Source of the DNA: Phycisphaerae bacterium
GTDB taxonomy: Bacteria; Planctomycetota; Phycisphaerae; Sedimentisphaerales; UBA12454
DNA: 64,000 nt
Reading direction: 5' to 3'
Assembly (NCBI GenBank): GCA_041652575.1
Contig: JBAZHC010000005.1
Coordinates: forward strand, 124,001-188,000
The number at the start of each line of letters is the position of its first letter. Position 1 is the first letter of the stretch. A program made the translations under genes and the position numbers. Under the pieces are notes generated by a model. The model saw only the letters and a program-made list of their open reading frames with translations. It did not search any database and had not been told where the DNA came from. Shown in pieces: positions 42,926-52,200 of the stretch.

Positions 42926-44128
42926 TTATGTGTGATAATCGGCGTTAATTGTTACATAATCTTTACTTAAGTCGCAGCCGTAGCAGAAATCGCTGAATTT
43001 TCCCGCCCCGAGATTTACCGTAATTGTATGCTCTTTTTGAGATATAATTTTGGAAACTTTCTTCGGGTCGAATTTTGCGGGTTGGCCGTTTTTGAAGACA
43101 GTTACGTTTCCAAGAATGCAGGTTAATTTGTTTGTATTTAATTTTACGCCGCAGGAACCGACTGCGCAGATAATTCTGCCCCAGTTCGGGTCGCCGCCGT
43201 GAATCGCACATTTGACAAGGTCGTAATCTGCGACAGCACGTGCGGCTTTTATCGCTTCATCTTTCGATGCAGCGCCGTTTACGGCAACTGTAAACATTCT
43301 TGTCGCGCCCTCGGCATCGAGTGCCATCTGTTTTGCCAAATCGGTGGCAAGCTCGGAAAGCGCCGAAGCGAACTTTTTATAATTTACATCCGATTTAGTT
43401 ATAGCTTTATTTCCGGCAAGGCCTGAAGCGAGAATTATCGCAGTATCGTTTGTGCTTTGATGGCCGTCAACTGTAAGTTTGTTCAGCGAATTGCCGATAG
43501 CGTCTTTTAACGATTTTTGCAGAAGATTTTTCGATATTGCCGCGTCAGTCGTGATGAAGCAAAGAGTCGTCGCCATATTTGGGCCAATCATTCCTGCGCC
43601 TTTGGTTGTGCCTGCGATTGTGATATTTGCACCGCCGATTGCGATGGTTTTATACGCCTGTTTGCAGCGGGTATCAGTTGTCATTATCGCATGGGCAAAA
43701 TCATCTCCGGCTTTCGGGCTGCTCGATAGTTTCGCCGCGGCGATAATAATTCCATCGTTAATTTTATCCATCGGCAGTTGATGGCCGATAATACCGGTCG
43801 AAGCGATGAGAACCTGATTCGCTTTTGCGTCGATAAGCCGGGCAGCGGTTTGACACATTATTTCCGCGTTTCGCAGACCCGCTTTGCCTGTGCAGGTATT
43901 GGCGTTTCCGGAATTGACTACAATCGTCTCGGCGTCGCCTGTTTTTATATGTTTTTTACAGACCGTTACCGCCGCTGATACGATTTTATTTGTCGTAAAG
44001 ACGCCGGCGGCCTTTGCTCCGGTCGGACAACAGATAATTCCAATGTCTTTTTTGCCTGAAATTTTTATTCCGCAGCTTATTCCAGCCGCCAGAAATCCCT
44101 TTGGTGCTGTTAAAGTAGTATTTTTCAT
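42926..44128 (-). CDS. argJ: Glutamate N-acetyltransferase / amino-acid N-acetyltransferase
   Basis: The 400-residue ArgJ recycles the acetyl group from N-acetylornithine to glutamate in arginine synthesis. The self-cleavage site is in KGAGMIGPNMATTLCFITTD (about 180-199, cleavage before the Thr of MAT). Other family segments are VNSGNANTCTGKAGLRNAE, VDGHQSTNDT and IHGGDPNWGRIICAVG. Usual DGDTSTNDT reads DGHQSTNDT here. It is 8 nt downstream of the nitrilase-family gene and shares its strand with argC, suggesting an arginine cluster interrupted by two other genes. Confidence 0.95.
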   Translation of the reverse strand: MKNTTLTAPKGFLAAGISCGIKISGKKDIGIICCPTGAKAAGVFTTNKIVSAAVTVCKKHIKTGDAETIVVNSGNANTCTGKAGLRNAEIMCQTAARLIDAKANQVLIASTGIIGHQLPMDKINDGIIIAAAKLSSSPKAGDDFAHAIMTTDTRCKQAYKTIAIGGANITIAGTTKGAGMIGPNMATTLCFITTDAAISKNLLQKSLKDAIGNSLNKLTVDGHQSTNDTAIILASGLAGNKAITKSDVNYKKFASALSELATDLAKQMALDAEGATRMFTVAVNGAASKDEAIKAARAVADYDLVKCAIHGGDPNWGRIICAVGSCGVKLNTNKLTCILGNVTVFKNGQPAKFDPKKVSKIISQKEHTITVNLGAGKFSDFCYGCDLSKDYVTINADYHT

Positions 44129-44136
44129 TTTTATCC

Positions 44137-44988
44137 CTATAGATTCTTTGTATCTTTGCTTCTCGGGTCGTCGAGACTTCCCGGCCTATTCGTCAAAATC
44201 CCTTTCATCGCAAGGTCTCTGAATTTTTCCGATGGGTCATAAAATGACCGTGTCGTATCGATGGTGTTGACCATTATGCCGGGCTTATTGAGTTTTAATT
44301 CATTTATAATTTCGCCGTCCGGCTGGATAAGACAGGATGGATATGGAGCGATTTGGCCAGACGAATTCGCAACGCTCGCCCAGAAATAATTCGATGCCGC
44401 GTTCGCCTGCATTGTCTGTCTTATTATATGTCTGTGGACGCTCTGTTCTTTTTGCCGGGCATTGTAAAACGACTGAAAAACACACTGAACGTTTAGTTTT
44501 CTAAGTTCTCTATACAACTCCGGAAATCTTACATCGAAACAAATAAGCAGTGCGCATTTAACGCTGTTAATTTCAAATGTTACGAATCTGTTTCCCGGCG
44601 TGTAATGATTCAAATCGCTTTCGGTGCAGAAGCGTTTATCGTATCTGTCAGTTATTTGGCCCTGTGGATTTATAAGATAAAGGCAATTGTGCGGCTTATT
44701 CGGCCCTGTAAGTTTGTGTGAGCTGCCGAGAACTACCCATAAATTAAGTTCAGCGGCAAGCTGCATAATTTTTTGAGTTTCTTTAATCAGCACCGGCCAG
44801 TCATAATCTTCGAGATTTTCAAAATCCACGCCTGCGTAACCGCTTAACGCGCATTCGGAGAAGTGAACTATATCGGCATCGAGCGATTTCGCTTTTTTGA
44901 GGAATTTTTGAATATACTTCGAGTTCTGCTCGACAATCTCGCTCACAGAAAACTGGCACGTCGCAATTTTTAAAATTCCATTAGCCAC
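44137..44988 (-). CDS. Carbon-nitrogen hydrolase (nitrilase superfamily)
   Basis: The 283-residue amidase-type enzyme shows the Glu-Lys-Cys triad: Glu in VHFSECALSGYAG (about 44), Lys in TDRYDKRFCTE (about 117) and Cys in ALLICFDVRFPELY (about 150). Substrate cannot be told; omega-amidase, N-carbamoyl amidase and plain amidases share this layout. The start is a GTG at 44988 that lies inside a CCACAGAG repeat word (CTGTGGC on the coding strand) with AAGGA seven bases ahead. The gene sits between the GIY-YIG gene and argJ. Confidence 0.9.
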   Translation of the reverse strand: MANGILKIATCQFSVSEIVEQNSKYIQKFLKKAKSLDADIVHFSECALSGYAGVDFENLEDYDWPVLIKETQKIMQLAAELNLWVVLGSSHKLTGPNKPHNCLYLINPQGQITDRYDKRFCTESDLNHYTPGNRFVTFEINSVKCALLICFDVRFPELYRELRKLNVQCVFQSFYNARQKEQSVHRHIIRQTMQANAASNYFWASVANSSGQIAPYPSCLIQPDGEIINELKLNKPGIMVNTIDTTRSFYDPSEKFRDLAMKGILTNRPGSLDDPRSKDTKNL

Positions 44989-45070
44989 AGAGTTTTCCTT
45001 TTTATTTAGCCCGCCGTTTCACGGCGGGTTTGTCATTTATTAGCCACAGAGCTCACAGAGAACACAGAGA
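44983..45070. repeat. CCACAGAG repeats with a perfect hairpin
   Basis: TAGCCACAGAG occurs at 44983-44993 and TAGCCACAGAG-CTCACAGAG-AACACAGAG at 45041-45068. Between them CCCGCCGT-TTC-ACGGCGGG (45010-45028) is a perfect 8-bp hairpin followed on the plus strand by TTTGT. On the minus strand no U-run follows, so it is not a clear terminator for the GIY-YIG gene. Confidence 0.72.
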
Positions 45071-45076
45071 ATTACA

Positions 45077-45661
45077 TTATATATTCAATTTTTTAGGCAA
45101 ACCATAAATATTACTCTGACATTCCAAGATTACGGTTAGTGATTCCTTTATATCTTTTGGCATATAATATCTGACATCTCTTGGAAAAAGAGAAGATGCG
45201 GGCAACGGTTGATTTTTAATATGTTCAGCAATTGCCCATTCTATTTTTCGTCGTATATTTCTTTCAGCCTCAAATGAGGCTAAGAAAATTTGTTGTGTTT
45301 TCAATAATCGAACTATTTTAGGGGCAAACTCTATAAGCTTTTCAAAATATTCTGGCATTTTATCCCGGGTTCCCTTACGCCACATACCTCTCCATAATTC
45401 TTTCAATTCACCTTTTAATGCTGAATCAGAGTCAAGGATTCGGTAATTACCACCTATTAATTGAATAAAACGCTCTTTAGTTCTTTTATAGAACGAAACA
45501 CCGGTTTCTCCAATATATGTGATAATATAACCACCTTGACAATACGGGATTGTCCAAATATATATTCCAGAGTCTTGCGCGATATCTTGTTCGAAAATAC
45601 ACGGATGCGTATGTCGAATAAAGCTGAAAGGGCCTTTAAATTTTAAAATGTATTTTTTCAC
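45077..45661 (-). CDS. GIY-YIG-like nuclease-fold protein, accessory
   Basis: The 194-residue protein shows GIYIWTIPYCQGGY (about 32-45) and IITYIGETGVSFYKRTKERF (about 46-65): the GIY and YIG elements, a following E/T and the conserved Arg of the GIY-YIG fold. It is not UvrC- or Slx1-like, and no further domain is recognised; the C-terminal half is helical and basic. The start is GTG at 45661 with a weak ribosome site. CCACAGAG repeats flank the gene on both sides, and it separates argC from its expected neighbours, so it is probably a late insertion. Catalysis is uncertain. Confidence 0.7.
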   Translation of the reverse strand: MKKYILKFKGPFSFIRHTHPCIFEQDIAQDSGIYIWTIPYCQGGYIITYIGETGVSFYKRTKERFIQLIGGNYRILDSDSALKGELKELWRGMWRKGTRDKMPEYFEKLIEFAPKIVRLLKTQQIFLASFEAERNIRRKIEWAIAEHIKNQPLPASSLFPRDVRYYMPKDIKESLTVILECQSNIYGLPKKLNI

Positions 45662-45673
45662 AATTATCTTATA

Positions 45674-45721
45674 TCTCTGTGTTCTCTGTGGCTAAAAAAA
45701 CAAGTCCTTTCTCTGTGGCTA
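45674..45721. repeat. CCACAGAG repeats at the argC 3' end
   Basis: In inverse orientation to the plus strand, CTCTGTG-TTCTCTGTGGCTA (about 45675-45693) and CTCTGTGGCTA (45711-45721) are further copies of the word. The final one overlaps the argC stop: its TAG is the first three bases of TAGCCACAGAG on the coding strand. Confidence 0.75.
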
Positions 45722-46723
45722 TAAAAGTCCGGCGGTTTCATCGAAACCATACATTATATTCATATTCTGAATCGCCTGCCCCGATGCGCCTTTTATCAGG
45801 TTGTCAATTGCGCTGAAAACAACTATTTTATCTTTGCAGACGGCAGGATATATCTGGCAGTAATTTGTTTTCGCAATATCTTTCAGCATCGGAGCAGCAT
45901 CAAGCACCCGAACGAAATGTTCATTTGCGTAGAAAGATTTATACAACTCGGTAAGTTTTTCAGCAGTTATTTTCTCTTTCGGCTGGCAATAAATCGTTGA
46001 CATTATTCCGACATCGAACGGCCCGACGTGCGGCTGAAACAGTACCTCGATATTTTTACCCGAGATTTCGCCTGCAATTTGTTCCATCTCCGGCTGATGA
46101 CGATGTTTGCCGATGCCGTAAGCGAAAAAGTTTTCGTTCATATTCGGAAAATGAAAATTCTTAGATGGGTTTTTCCCTGCGCCGCTTGCTCCGGTAACCG
46201 CGTTAACGATAACCGATTTTTCGATTAAGTTATTCTTAAAAAGCGGAGCGGTGCCGAGCATAAATCCTGTCGGGAAACAGCCCGGATTTGCGATAAGTTT
46301 GGCGTCCTTGATTTTATCGCGATACAGTTCGCACAATCCGTAAACAGCGTGTTTCAGATTTTCTTTATCGCTGTGCGGCTGATAGTATTTTTCATATACC
46401 TTAACATCTTTGATTCGGTAATCCGCGCTGAAGTCGATAACTTTCAGGCCCGCTTTGAGAAGTTGCGGTACAAACCCCATCGAGACTTTATGCGGCAGGC
46501 AGCAAAGTGCGATTTGAGCTTTTTCTACGAGCTTATTCATATTGAGCGGTTCGATATCGAGCGGACACCGTCCCTTGAACCGCGGAAAGACTTCAGCGAC
46601 ACTGCCGCATTCTTCCGGCAGGGCAGTAAGATAGGTAAGCTTAGCCTGTGGATGGTGCAGAAGGATTTCGATAACCTCAGCGCCTGTATATCCGCTTGCG
46701 CCTATAATAGCAACAGTAAGCAT
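45719..46723 (-). CDS. argC: N-acetyl-gamma-glutamyl-phosphate reductase
   Basis: The 334-residue enzyme makes N-acetylglutamate semialdehyde in arginine synthesis. I place the start at ATG 46723, where AGGAG lies seven bases ahead and the protein begins at once with the NADP-binding strand MLTVAIIGASGYTGAE. The longer frame from 46798 runs through the rpsI terminator and is rejected. The catalytic cysteine is in IANPGCFPTGF (about 148). The C-terminus ends ETAGLL just before a repeat word that supplies its stop codon. Confidence 0.96.
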   Translation of the reverse strand: MLTVAIIGASGYTGAEVIEILLHHPQAKLTYLTALPEECGSVAEVFPRFKGRCPLDIEPLNMNKLVEKAQIALCCLPHKVSMGFVPQLLKAGLKVIDFSADYRIKDVKVYEKYYQPHSDKENLKHAVYGLCELYRDKIKDAKLIANPGCFPTGFMLGTAPLFKNNLIEKSVIVNAVTGASGAGKNPSKNFHFPNMNENFFAYGIGKHRHQPEMEQIAGEISGKNIEVLFQPHVGPFDVGIMSTIYCQPKEKITAEKLTELYKSFYANEHFVRVLDAAPMLKDIAKTNYCQIYPAVCKDKIVVFSAIDNLIKGASGQAIQNMNIMYGFDETAGLL

Positions 46724-46740
46724 TTTAAAACTCCTGAAAT

Positions 46741-46769
46741 AAAAAAGGCCGCGTTTTCGTATCGCGGCC
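46741..46769 (-). terminator. Intrinsic terminator of rplM-rpsI
   Basis: On the minus strand GGCCGCG (46763-46769) and CGCGGCC (46747-46753) pair perfectly around a 9-nt loop and are followed by six U residues (46741-46746). It lies 30 nt past the rpsI stop and just ahead of the argC ribosome site. Confidence 0.85.
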
Positions 46770-46798
46770 ATTGTAATAATCCTGAAGGTATTTTGCAA

Positions 46799-47272
46799 TT
46801 AACGTTTTGAGAACTGGAATCTCCTTCGGGCGCCGCTTTGTCCCGGTTTCTTCCTTTCAACCATTCTGCCGTCACGAGTCAGCAGGCCTGCGTCTCTCAG
46901 GGCCTGTGTCAGCGAAGGGTCGTAATTCTTCAATGCCCTTGCCAGACCGAGCATTACAGCGCCGCTTTGGCCTGTGATGCCGCCGCCTTTAACATTGACA
47001 AAAACATCGAGACTTTTCTCGGTTTTCGTCGTCTTCAGCGGAGCCAGAACATTACTGATGTCCTGAGGTCTCGTGAAGTATTTGCCAACTTCTTTTTTAT
47101 TTATCTTAAGGTCTCCCTTGCCCGGCTTGATTCTTACCCGTGCGACGGAGGTTTTTCTTCTTCCGGTGCCCCAGGTGAAGCTGCTTTTGTGTTCAGCCTT
47201 TTGTGCAGGTTGTCCCGCAGGCGAAGGCAGCTTTATTCCCCCTAAAGGGCTATTTGCTGGATTTTCTGTCAT
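46799..47272 (-). CDS. rpsI: 30S ribosomal protein S9
   Basis: The 157-residue protein has an N-terminal extension of about 25 residues (TENPANSPLGGIKLPSPAG) before the usual start TWGTGRRKTSVARVRIKPG. Family motifs include VKGGGITGQSGAVMLGLARAL and the basic tail KKPGQSGARRRFQFSKR, whose final KR reaches the P-site tRNA. It follows rplM after 28 nt, the normal L13-S9 pair. Confidence 0.98.
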   Translation of the reverse strand: MTENPANSPLGGIKLPSPAGQPAQKAEHKSSFTWGTGRRKTSVARVRIKPGKGDLKINKKEVGKYFTRPQDISNVLAPLKTTKTEKSLDVFVNVKGGGITGQSGAVMLGLARALKNYDPSLTQALRDAGLLTRDGRMVERKKPGQSGARRRFQFSKR

Positions 47273-47300
47273 ACTTTAAGTTTCCGTAAAATTTAATTTT

Positions 47301-47729
47301 TTATAGTTCGATTTTTTCAGGCTGTTGCGCGGTGTGTTTATGATTCGGACCGCGATAAACCTTTAATTTCTTAAACATATCCTCGCCAAGACTGCTCTTG
47401 GGAAGCATTCTTTTCACGGCAAGTTCGATAACTCTTTCAGGCTTTCTTGTCATTAAATCCTTAAAGGTTATATATTTGTGCCCGCCGGGGTATTCGGTGT
47501 AGTAGTCGTATTCCTTCGCCTCGGCTTTTTTGCCGGTAACTCTTATCTTGTCAGCATTTACGACAATAACAAAATCTCCGGTATCGACACTCGGCGTATA
47601 AGTCGGCTTTGTCTTGCCCATCAGAATAGGAGCAATCTTCGCGGCCAATCTGCCCAGAATAGCCCCATCGGCGTCAACTATAAGCCATTTTCGCTGAACT
47701 TCTTCTTTTTTAGCCAAAAAACTCTTCAT
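47301..47729 (-). CDS. rplM: 50S ribosomal protein L13
   Basis: The 142-residue protein is of normal length, with KWLIVDADGAILGRLAAKIA (about 14-33), VVNADKIRVTGKK, YPGGHKYITFKDLMTRKP and the late VYRGPNHKHTAQQP. It is the first gene of the L13-S9 operon. A near-perfect sigma70 promoter lies 33-60 nt ahead. Confidence 0.98.
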   Translation of the reverse strand: MKSFLAKKEEVQRKWLIVDADGAILGRLAAKIAPILMGKTKPTYTPSVDTGDFVIVVNADKIRVTGKKAEAKEYDYYTEYPGGHKYITFKDLMTRKPERVIELAVKRMLPKSSLGEDMFKKLKVYRGPNHKHTAQQPEKIEL

Positions 47730-47761
47730 AGACTCTTTCTCTAATTTATTGAAAACGGTGG

Positions 47762-47789
47762 ATTATAACCGCCAAAAAAGGGGTGTCAA
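47762..47789 (-). promoter_or_regulatory. Consensus sigma70 promoter of rplM-rpsI
   Basis: On the minus strand TTGACA (47784-47789) and TATAAT (47762-47767) are both perfect, with a 16-nt spacer. Transcription would start near 47755, leaving a leader of about 26 nt. The presence of a full consensus fits a strong ribosomal-protein promoter. Confidence 0.85.
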
Positions 47790-47938
47790 CGTTTTTTTGG
47801 CCGGATAACACAATTTTTATGCCGGTAAGCTATTTTAATAACGGCAGTTATATAAATTTTAAGGAAAGGCTTGTTTGTTTCAAAAGGCATCGCTATACTA
47901 AATACACAACCCGTGTCGGCTTAATAGGGAGAGAAATT

Positions 47939-48232
47939 ATGTCAAAAGCTACAACGAACGGGACAAAAATATTCTCAGAGCAGGAGTGGGCTGAGATTAT
48001 AGAGGGGCTTTCTTTGTCTCCGCGCGAAAGCCAAATCATCAAATGTCTTTTTGCCGATGAATCGGACAAGAGAATCGCTATGGACCTGAAAATAACCATC
48101 CCGACAGTAAGAACCCATATGGCCCGTCTGTTTAGAAAACTTGAGGCTAATGACAGGGCAGATGTCATATTGCACGTCATTGGGCTGTTCCGTCAGAATT
48201 GCCGCAAGCTTGACTGTCCTCGTATTCGATGA
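47939..48232 (+). CDS. Single-domain LuxR-type helix-turn-helix regulator
   Basis: The 97-residue protein is little more than a LuxR/FixJ/NarL-type DNA-binding domain: LSPRESQIIKCLFADESDKR (about 26-45), AMDLKITIPTVRTHMARLFR (recognition helix) and KLEANDRADVILHVIGLF. No receiver or ligand domain is attached. I chose ATG 47939 because GGGAG lies about eight bases ahead; a longer frame from GTG 47783 would overlap the rplM promoter and has no ribosome site. A PEP-CTERM protein gene follows after 126 nt. A role in regulating it is possible but not shown. Confidence 0.85.
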   Translation: MSKATTNGTKIFSEQEWAEIIEGLSLSPRESQIIKCLFADESDKRIAMDLKITIPTVRTHMARLFRKLEANDRADVILHVIGLFRQNCRKLDCPRIR

Positions 48233-48358
48233 TACCAGAAATGACGAATTGATGATTAACTGAGGTTTACTATAATCCTCTTTCTGGGGTTACGTTATAA
48301 ACGGTGCGAGAAAGAAGTGAAATTGGGAGGAATGAGGCGAAATTAAGGAGACCAAGTT

Positions 48359-49138
48359 ATGAAGATCAAGTCTATGGTGTTAATTTGTGTTATTGTTTTT
48401 TTAGCAGGACTGTTGTCGAGCAACGCTGATGGTGGAATTTATTATGGCAGATACTGGGGTGTAGATGCTTATACAACATGGAACTATTATACAACTTGGA
48501 CCACCGTACCTACTGGTTATTGGGGCGGCTGGTATAACTATAACTATGGAGGATATTCATGGGGAGCATATTCTGGTTGGTATCACCCGTATAATGGCTA
48601 CTATGCCGGCTATTATGGCAGTTACTGGGGATGGGGATCGCCATCGTGGTATTACGGATTTACCGATTACTATTCATATCGAACGACATTTGCATGGCCT
48701 CGAACAATTTATACGTGGTCACGATATTGGGATCCGGAAGATACAGGCTACACGATGGATTTTTATACTGAAATCGACGGCGATGACAAGGCTTTAGCTA
48801 TAGATAGCGCTATAGGTGAAGCCGTAGAAGTTGGAGACCATTATTGGTCATATAACGGCGGAGAACAGGAAGGAACATTTACTAATTTGGAATGGGTCAC
48901 TGCCAGTCCTTCTGCTTTACAAGTATATTTGCTGACAGAAGGTTTTGACGCAGATACTATAAACGACATCCTTGGTGAACAAATTTTGCTTGATGCTTTC
49001 GCGAGTAATTACGACTCGGAATCAGGTCTTTACGGCGATATGGTTATCGGCGTGCAATGGACATCTTATGATATTCCTGAACCAACAACGATTATTCTGC
49101 TGGCGGCTGGTCTGCTTGCCATCAAAAGAAAAAAATAG
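48359..49138 (+). CDS. PEP-CTERM protein, Tyr/Trp/Gly-rich
   Basis: The 259-residue exported protein has a signal peptide (MKIKSMVLICVIVFLAGLLS) and a C-terminal sorting signal: IPEPTTIILLAAGLL followed by AIKRKK, i.e. the PEP motif, a hydrophobic helix and a basic tail. By family this is cut and processed by an exosortase at the cell envelope. Residues about 25-125 are extraordinarily rich in Tyr, Trp and Gly (WGGWYNYNYGGYSWGAYSGW), while the second half is a normal acidic domain. AAGGAG lies some 10 bases ahead of the ATG. No exosortase gene is in the window. A terminator follows. Confidence 0.93.
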   Translation: MKIKSMVLICVIVFLAGLLSSNADGGIYYGRYWGVDAYTTWNYYTTWTTVPTGYWGGWYNYNYGGYSWGAYSGWYHPYNGYYAGYYGSYWGWGSPSWYYGFTDYYSYRTTFAWPRTIYTWSRYWDPEDTGYTMDFYTEIDGDDKALAIDSAIGEAVEVGDHYWSYNGGEQEGTFTNLEWVTASPSALQVYLLTEGFDADTINDILGEQILLDAFASNYDSESGLYGDMVIGVQWTSYDIPEPTTIILLAAGLLAIKRKK

Positions 49139-49164
49139 AAAATTATTAATCAACGGTTGAAATA

Positions 49165-49198
49165 AAAACAGGCTGTCAATTACTCGACAGCCTGTTTT
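49165..49198. terminator. Bidirectional intrinsic terminator
   Basis: AAAACAGGCTGTC (49165-49177) and GACAGCCTGTTTT (49186-49198) form a perfect 13-bp stem with an 8-nt loop and U-rich 3' side on both strands. It separates the convergent PEP-CTERM and nrdJ genes. Confidence 0.9.
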
Positions 49199-49222
49199 GT
49201 TTTATACGTAATTAATATTCTC

Positions 49223-52200
49223 TCAGCTGCAGCCCATCGAGTTGCCGCAGTTGAAACATTTATAGCAGGAGCCGTTGCGAACTGTAATCGAACCGCATAC
49301 ATCGCAGACCGGAGCGTCGTCCTGAAAATGCTCAAACTGAGCGTTAAACTGCTGTATGGCGGCCGCATCGGCCTGGAGTTCGCTGTCGCCTTTTACAACG
49401 GAACTTACCATGGCAATGGCCCTGTCGGCTATATCGGCTAATCTGCCTTTTTCGTGTCGATACAGTGAAACATCTTCGCTGCCAATCTGCTTTATCTGAG
49501 ACTTCGGCTGGGTCGCCTTGGCCTCGGCTATTTTCTTGGCAAGGTCTTTTGTCTTTTCGACAAGAGTTTTTGCGGTGGTATTAGTTTTATTCTCCGGCGG
49601 ATTGCTTCCCGAACGGTTCGGCGTATTCTTCTCGGCATAGCCCGGAATAAATTCGCAACCCATCCAGCAGAAGATATAGTCGATAAGACTCTTCGCGAAT
49701 GGAATGTTTTTATTCGATGTCATACCTGCCGGCTCAAATCTTGCGTGTCTGAATTTATCGACAAGTGTAACAAGCGGCACACCATATTGCAGCGACATCG
49801 AAACGCATGTTCCGACGACATCCATCAAACCGCCGACTGTGCTGCCTTCCTTGGCCATTGTAATAAACAGCTCTCCCGGCTGGCCGTCATCATACAGTCC
49901 TACAGTTAAATATCCTTCGTGACCGGCGACGGAGAATTTATGTGTAATGCTCTTTCTTGTCTCCGGCAGTCTTCGCCTGTAAGGTTTCGCCGCTACCGGT
50001 TTTTGGACAACTTCTATCTTCGAGTCGTCTTTATGCTCATCTGTTTGAACAGGCTGCAAAAGTTTCGAGCCGTCTCTGTAAATAGCGACCGCTTTTAAAC
50101 CTATCTTCCAGCCTTCGATGTATGCGGTTCTTATTTCATCAGCAGTTGATTCTTTGGACATGTTAATTGTCTTGCTGATTGCGCCGCTGATATACGGCTG
50201 AACCGCGGCCATCATTTTCAGATGTGCCATATAATGTATGCTGCGGGAACCCTTCTGCGGCTTGAACGCACAATCGAATATCGGCAGATGTTCATTGTTG
50301 AGCTTTTTGCTCGTTTCGATTGTATCGTCTTTGTCGATATCGTCGCAGATATGTTTTATATCTTCGGCGCTGTATCCTATTCTCTCCAAAGCCATCGGAA
50401 CAGTTCTATTGACAATCTTCAGGATTCCGCCGCCTGCGAGAAGTTTATATTTTACAAGTGCGATATCGGGTTCGACTCCTGTTGTATCGCAGTCCATCAT
50501 AAAGCCGATAGTGCCTGTCGGCGCAAGAACGGTAACCTGAGCGTTTCTGAAACCGAACTTCGTACCGGAATCCAGCGCCTGGTCCCACGCATCCTTTGCG
50601 GCGCTGAGCAGATAATCGGGGCAATATACTTCCGAAATATTCCGGCAGTGCTCGCGGTGCATATTAATCACATTCAGCATAGGCTGAGCATTATCATGAT
50701 ATCTTTCAAACGGAGCCTTGATGGCCGCAAGTTCTGCACTTGCGATATATGCCGTTCCCGTGAGGATGGCACTTATAGCCGATGCCCACGTCCTTGCCTC
50801 GTCGCTGTCATAAGGCAGGGCCAGACTCATAATAAGGCTGCCGAGATTTGCATAACCTAATCCCAGTGCCCGGAAATTATGGCTGTTTTCCGTGATAAGG
50901 GAGTTTGGATAGCTGCCGTTATCGACGAGAATTTCCTGAGCGATAATGTATATTCGTATCGCCGCCTTGAATCTTTCCACGTCGAAAGTGCCGTCTTCCT
51001 TTCTGAACTTCATCAGGTTAAGCGAAGCAAGATTGCAGGCCGAATCGTCGATAAACATATATTCGCTGCATGGATTCGAAGCATGAATTTCGCCGGAGTT
51101 CGGGCAGGTATGCCATCTGTTGATAGTCGAATGATACTGAAGCCCCGGATCGCCGCAAAGTCTCGTCCCTTCAGCGATTAAGTCCATAAGCTCGTTTGCC
51201 TTGTACTTTACCGAAGGCTTGCCTGTGGTAACTTCGTATGTCGTCCAGGTTTCGTCTTTTTCAACAGCTTCCATAAACTGGTCGGTAACTCTTACCGACA
51301 GATTTGAATTCTGGAACATAACGCTGTTATAAGCGTCGTTATTGAATGGTCCGCCGTAACCGGCTTTTATAAGTGCGCGGGCCTTTTTCTCTTCTTCCAT
51401 TTTACAGGCGACAAAATCTCTGACATCCGGATGAGTAATCATCAGCGACTGCATCTTTGCTGCGCGTCTGGTTTTCCCGCCTGATTTTACTACCGCTGCG
51501 ATCTGGTCGTAAACCCGCATAAAGCTTAACGGCCCCGACGGTCTTCCGCCGCCGGCGAGTTTCTCTTTACTGCTGCGAAGAGTTGAAAGGTCTGTGCCTG
51601 TACCTGAACCGTGCTTAAAAAGCATCGCTTCACTTGCGGCGAGATTCATTATGTCTTCCATCGTGTCCTTTACGGACTGGATGAAACAAGCCGACGCCTG
51701 CGGATATTCGTAACTGCTTTTGCACGGTACGGCTTTATTCTGTTTATGGTCCCAGTGCCAGTTATGTTCGCTGCCTTCTATGCCGTAAACATCTTTGAGG
51801 CCGACGTTGAACCAGACCGGAGAATTAAATGAGCCGTACTGATTGACGCACAGCCAGGTTAGTTCGTTATAAAAGTTTTCCGTATCTGTCTGGGTCGCGA
51901 AGTATCCGTCTTTGTGTCCCCGGTCTGCGATGGTTCTGCATACGCGATGAACAAGCTGCTTGACGGAATTTTCACGATGACCAGATTCGACATCGCCGTA
52001 GAAATATTTGCTGACGACAACTTTCGTCGCAAGCTGACTCCACGAAGCGGGAACTTCGACATCGTTTTGTTCGAAGATTACTTCGCCGCCGTCGCCGGTG
52101 ATTTTTGCCTGTCTGTTTTCCCATTCAATCTGGTCGAACGGATGAACCGCGGGCGTAGAGAAAAATTGGGGCACCTTGAGACCCTTTGGCCTTGAATTAG

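Noticed and set aside
45010..45028. Intrinsic terminator after the GIY-YIG gene
   Set aside because: The stem is perfect, but on the minus strand it is followed by CTAAATAAAAA rather than a U-run; kept only as part of the repeat entry.
46724..46798. Longer N-terminus for argC
   Set aside because: It would translate through the rpsI terminator hairpin, whereas AGGAG and the NADP-binding strand mark ATG 46723.
47783..47938. Extended N-terminus of the LuxR-type regulator from a GTG at 47783
   Set aside because: The extension overlaps the consensus rplM promoter, lacks a ribosome site and resembles no receiver domain; a good ribosome site precedes ATG 47939.
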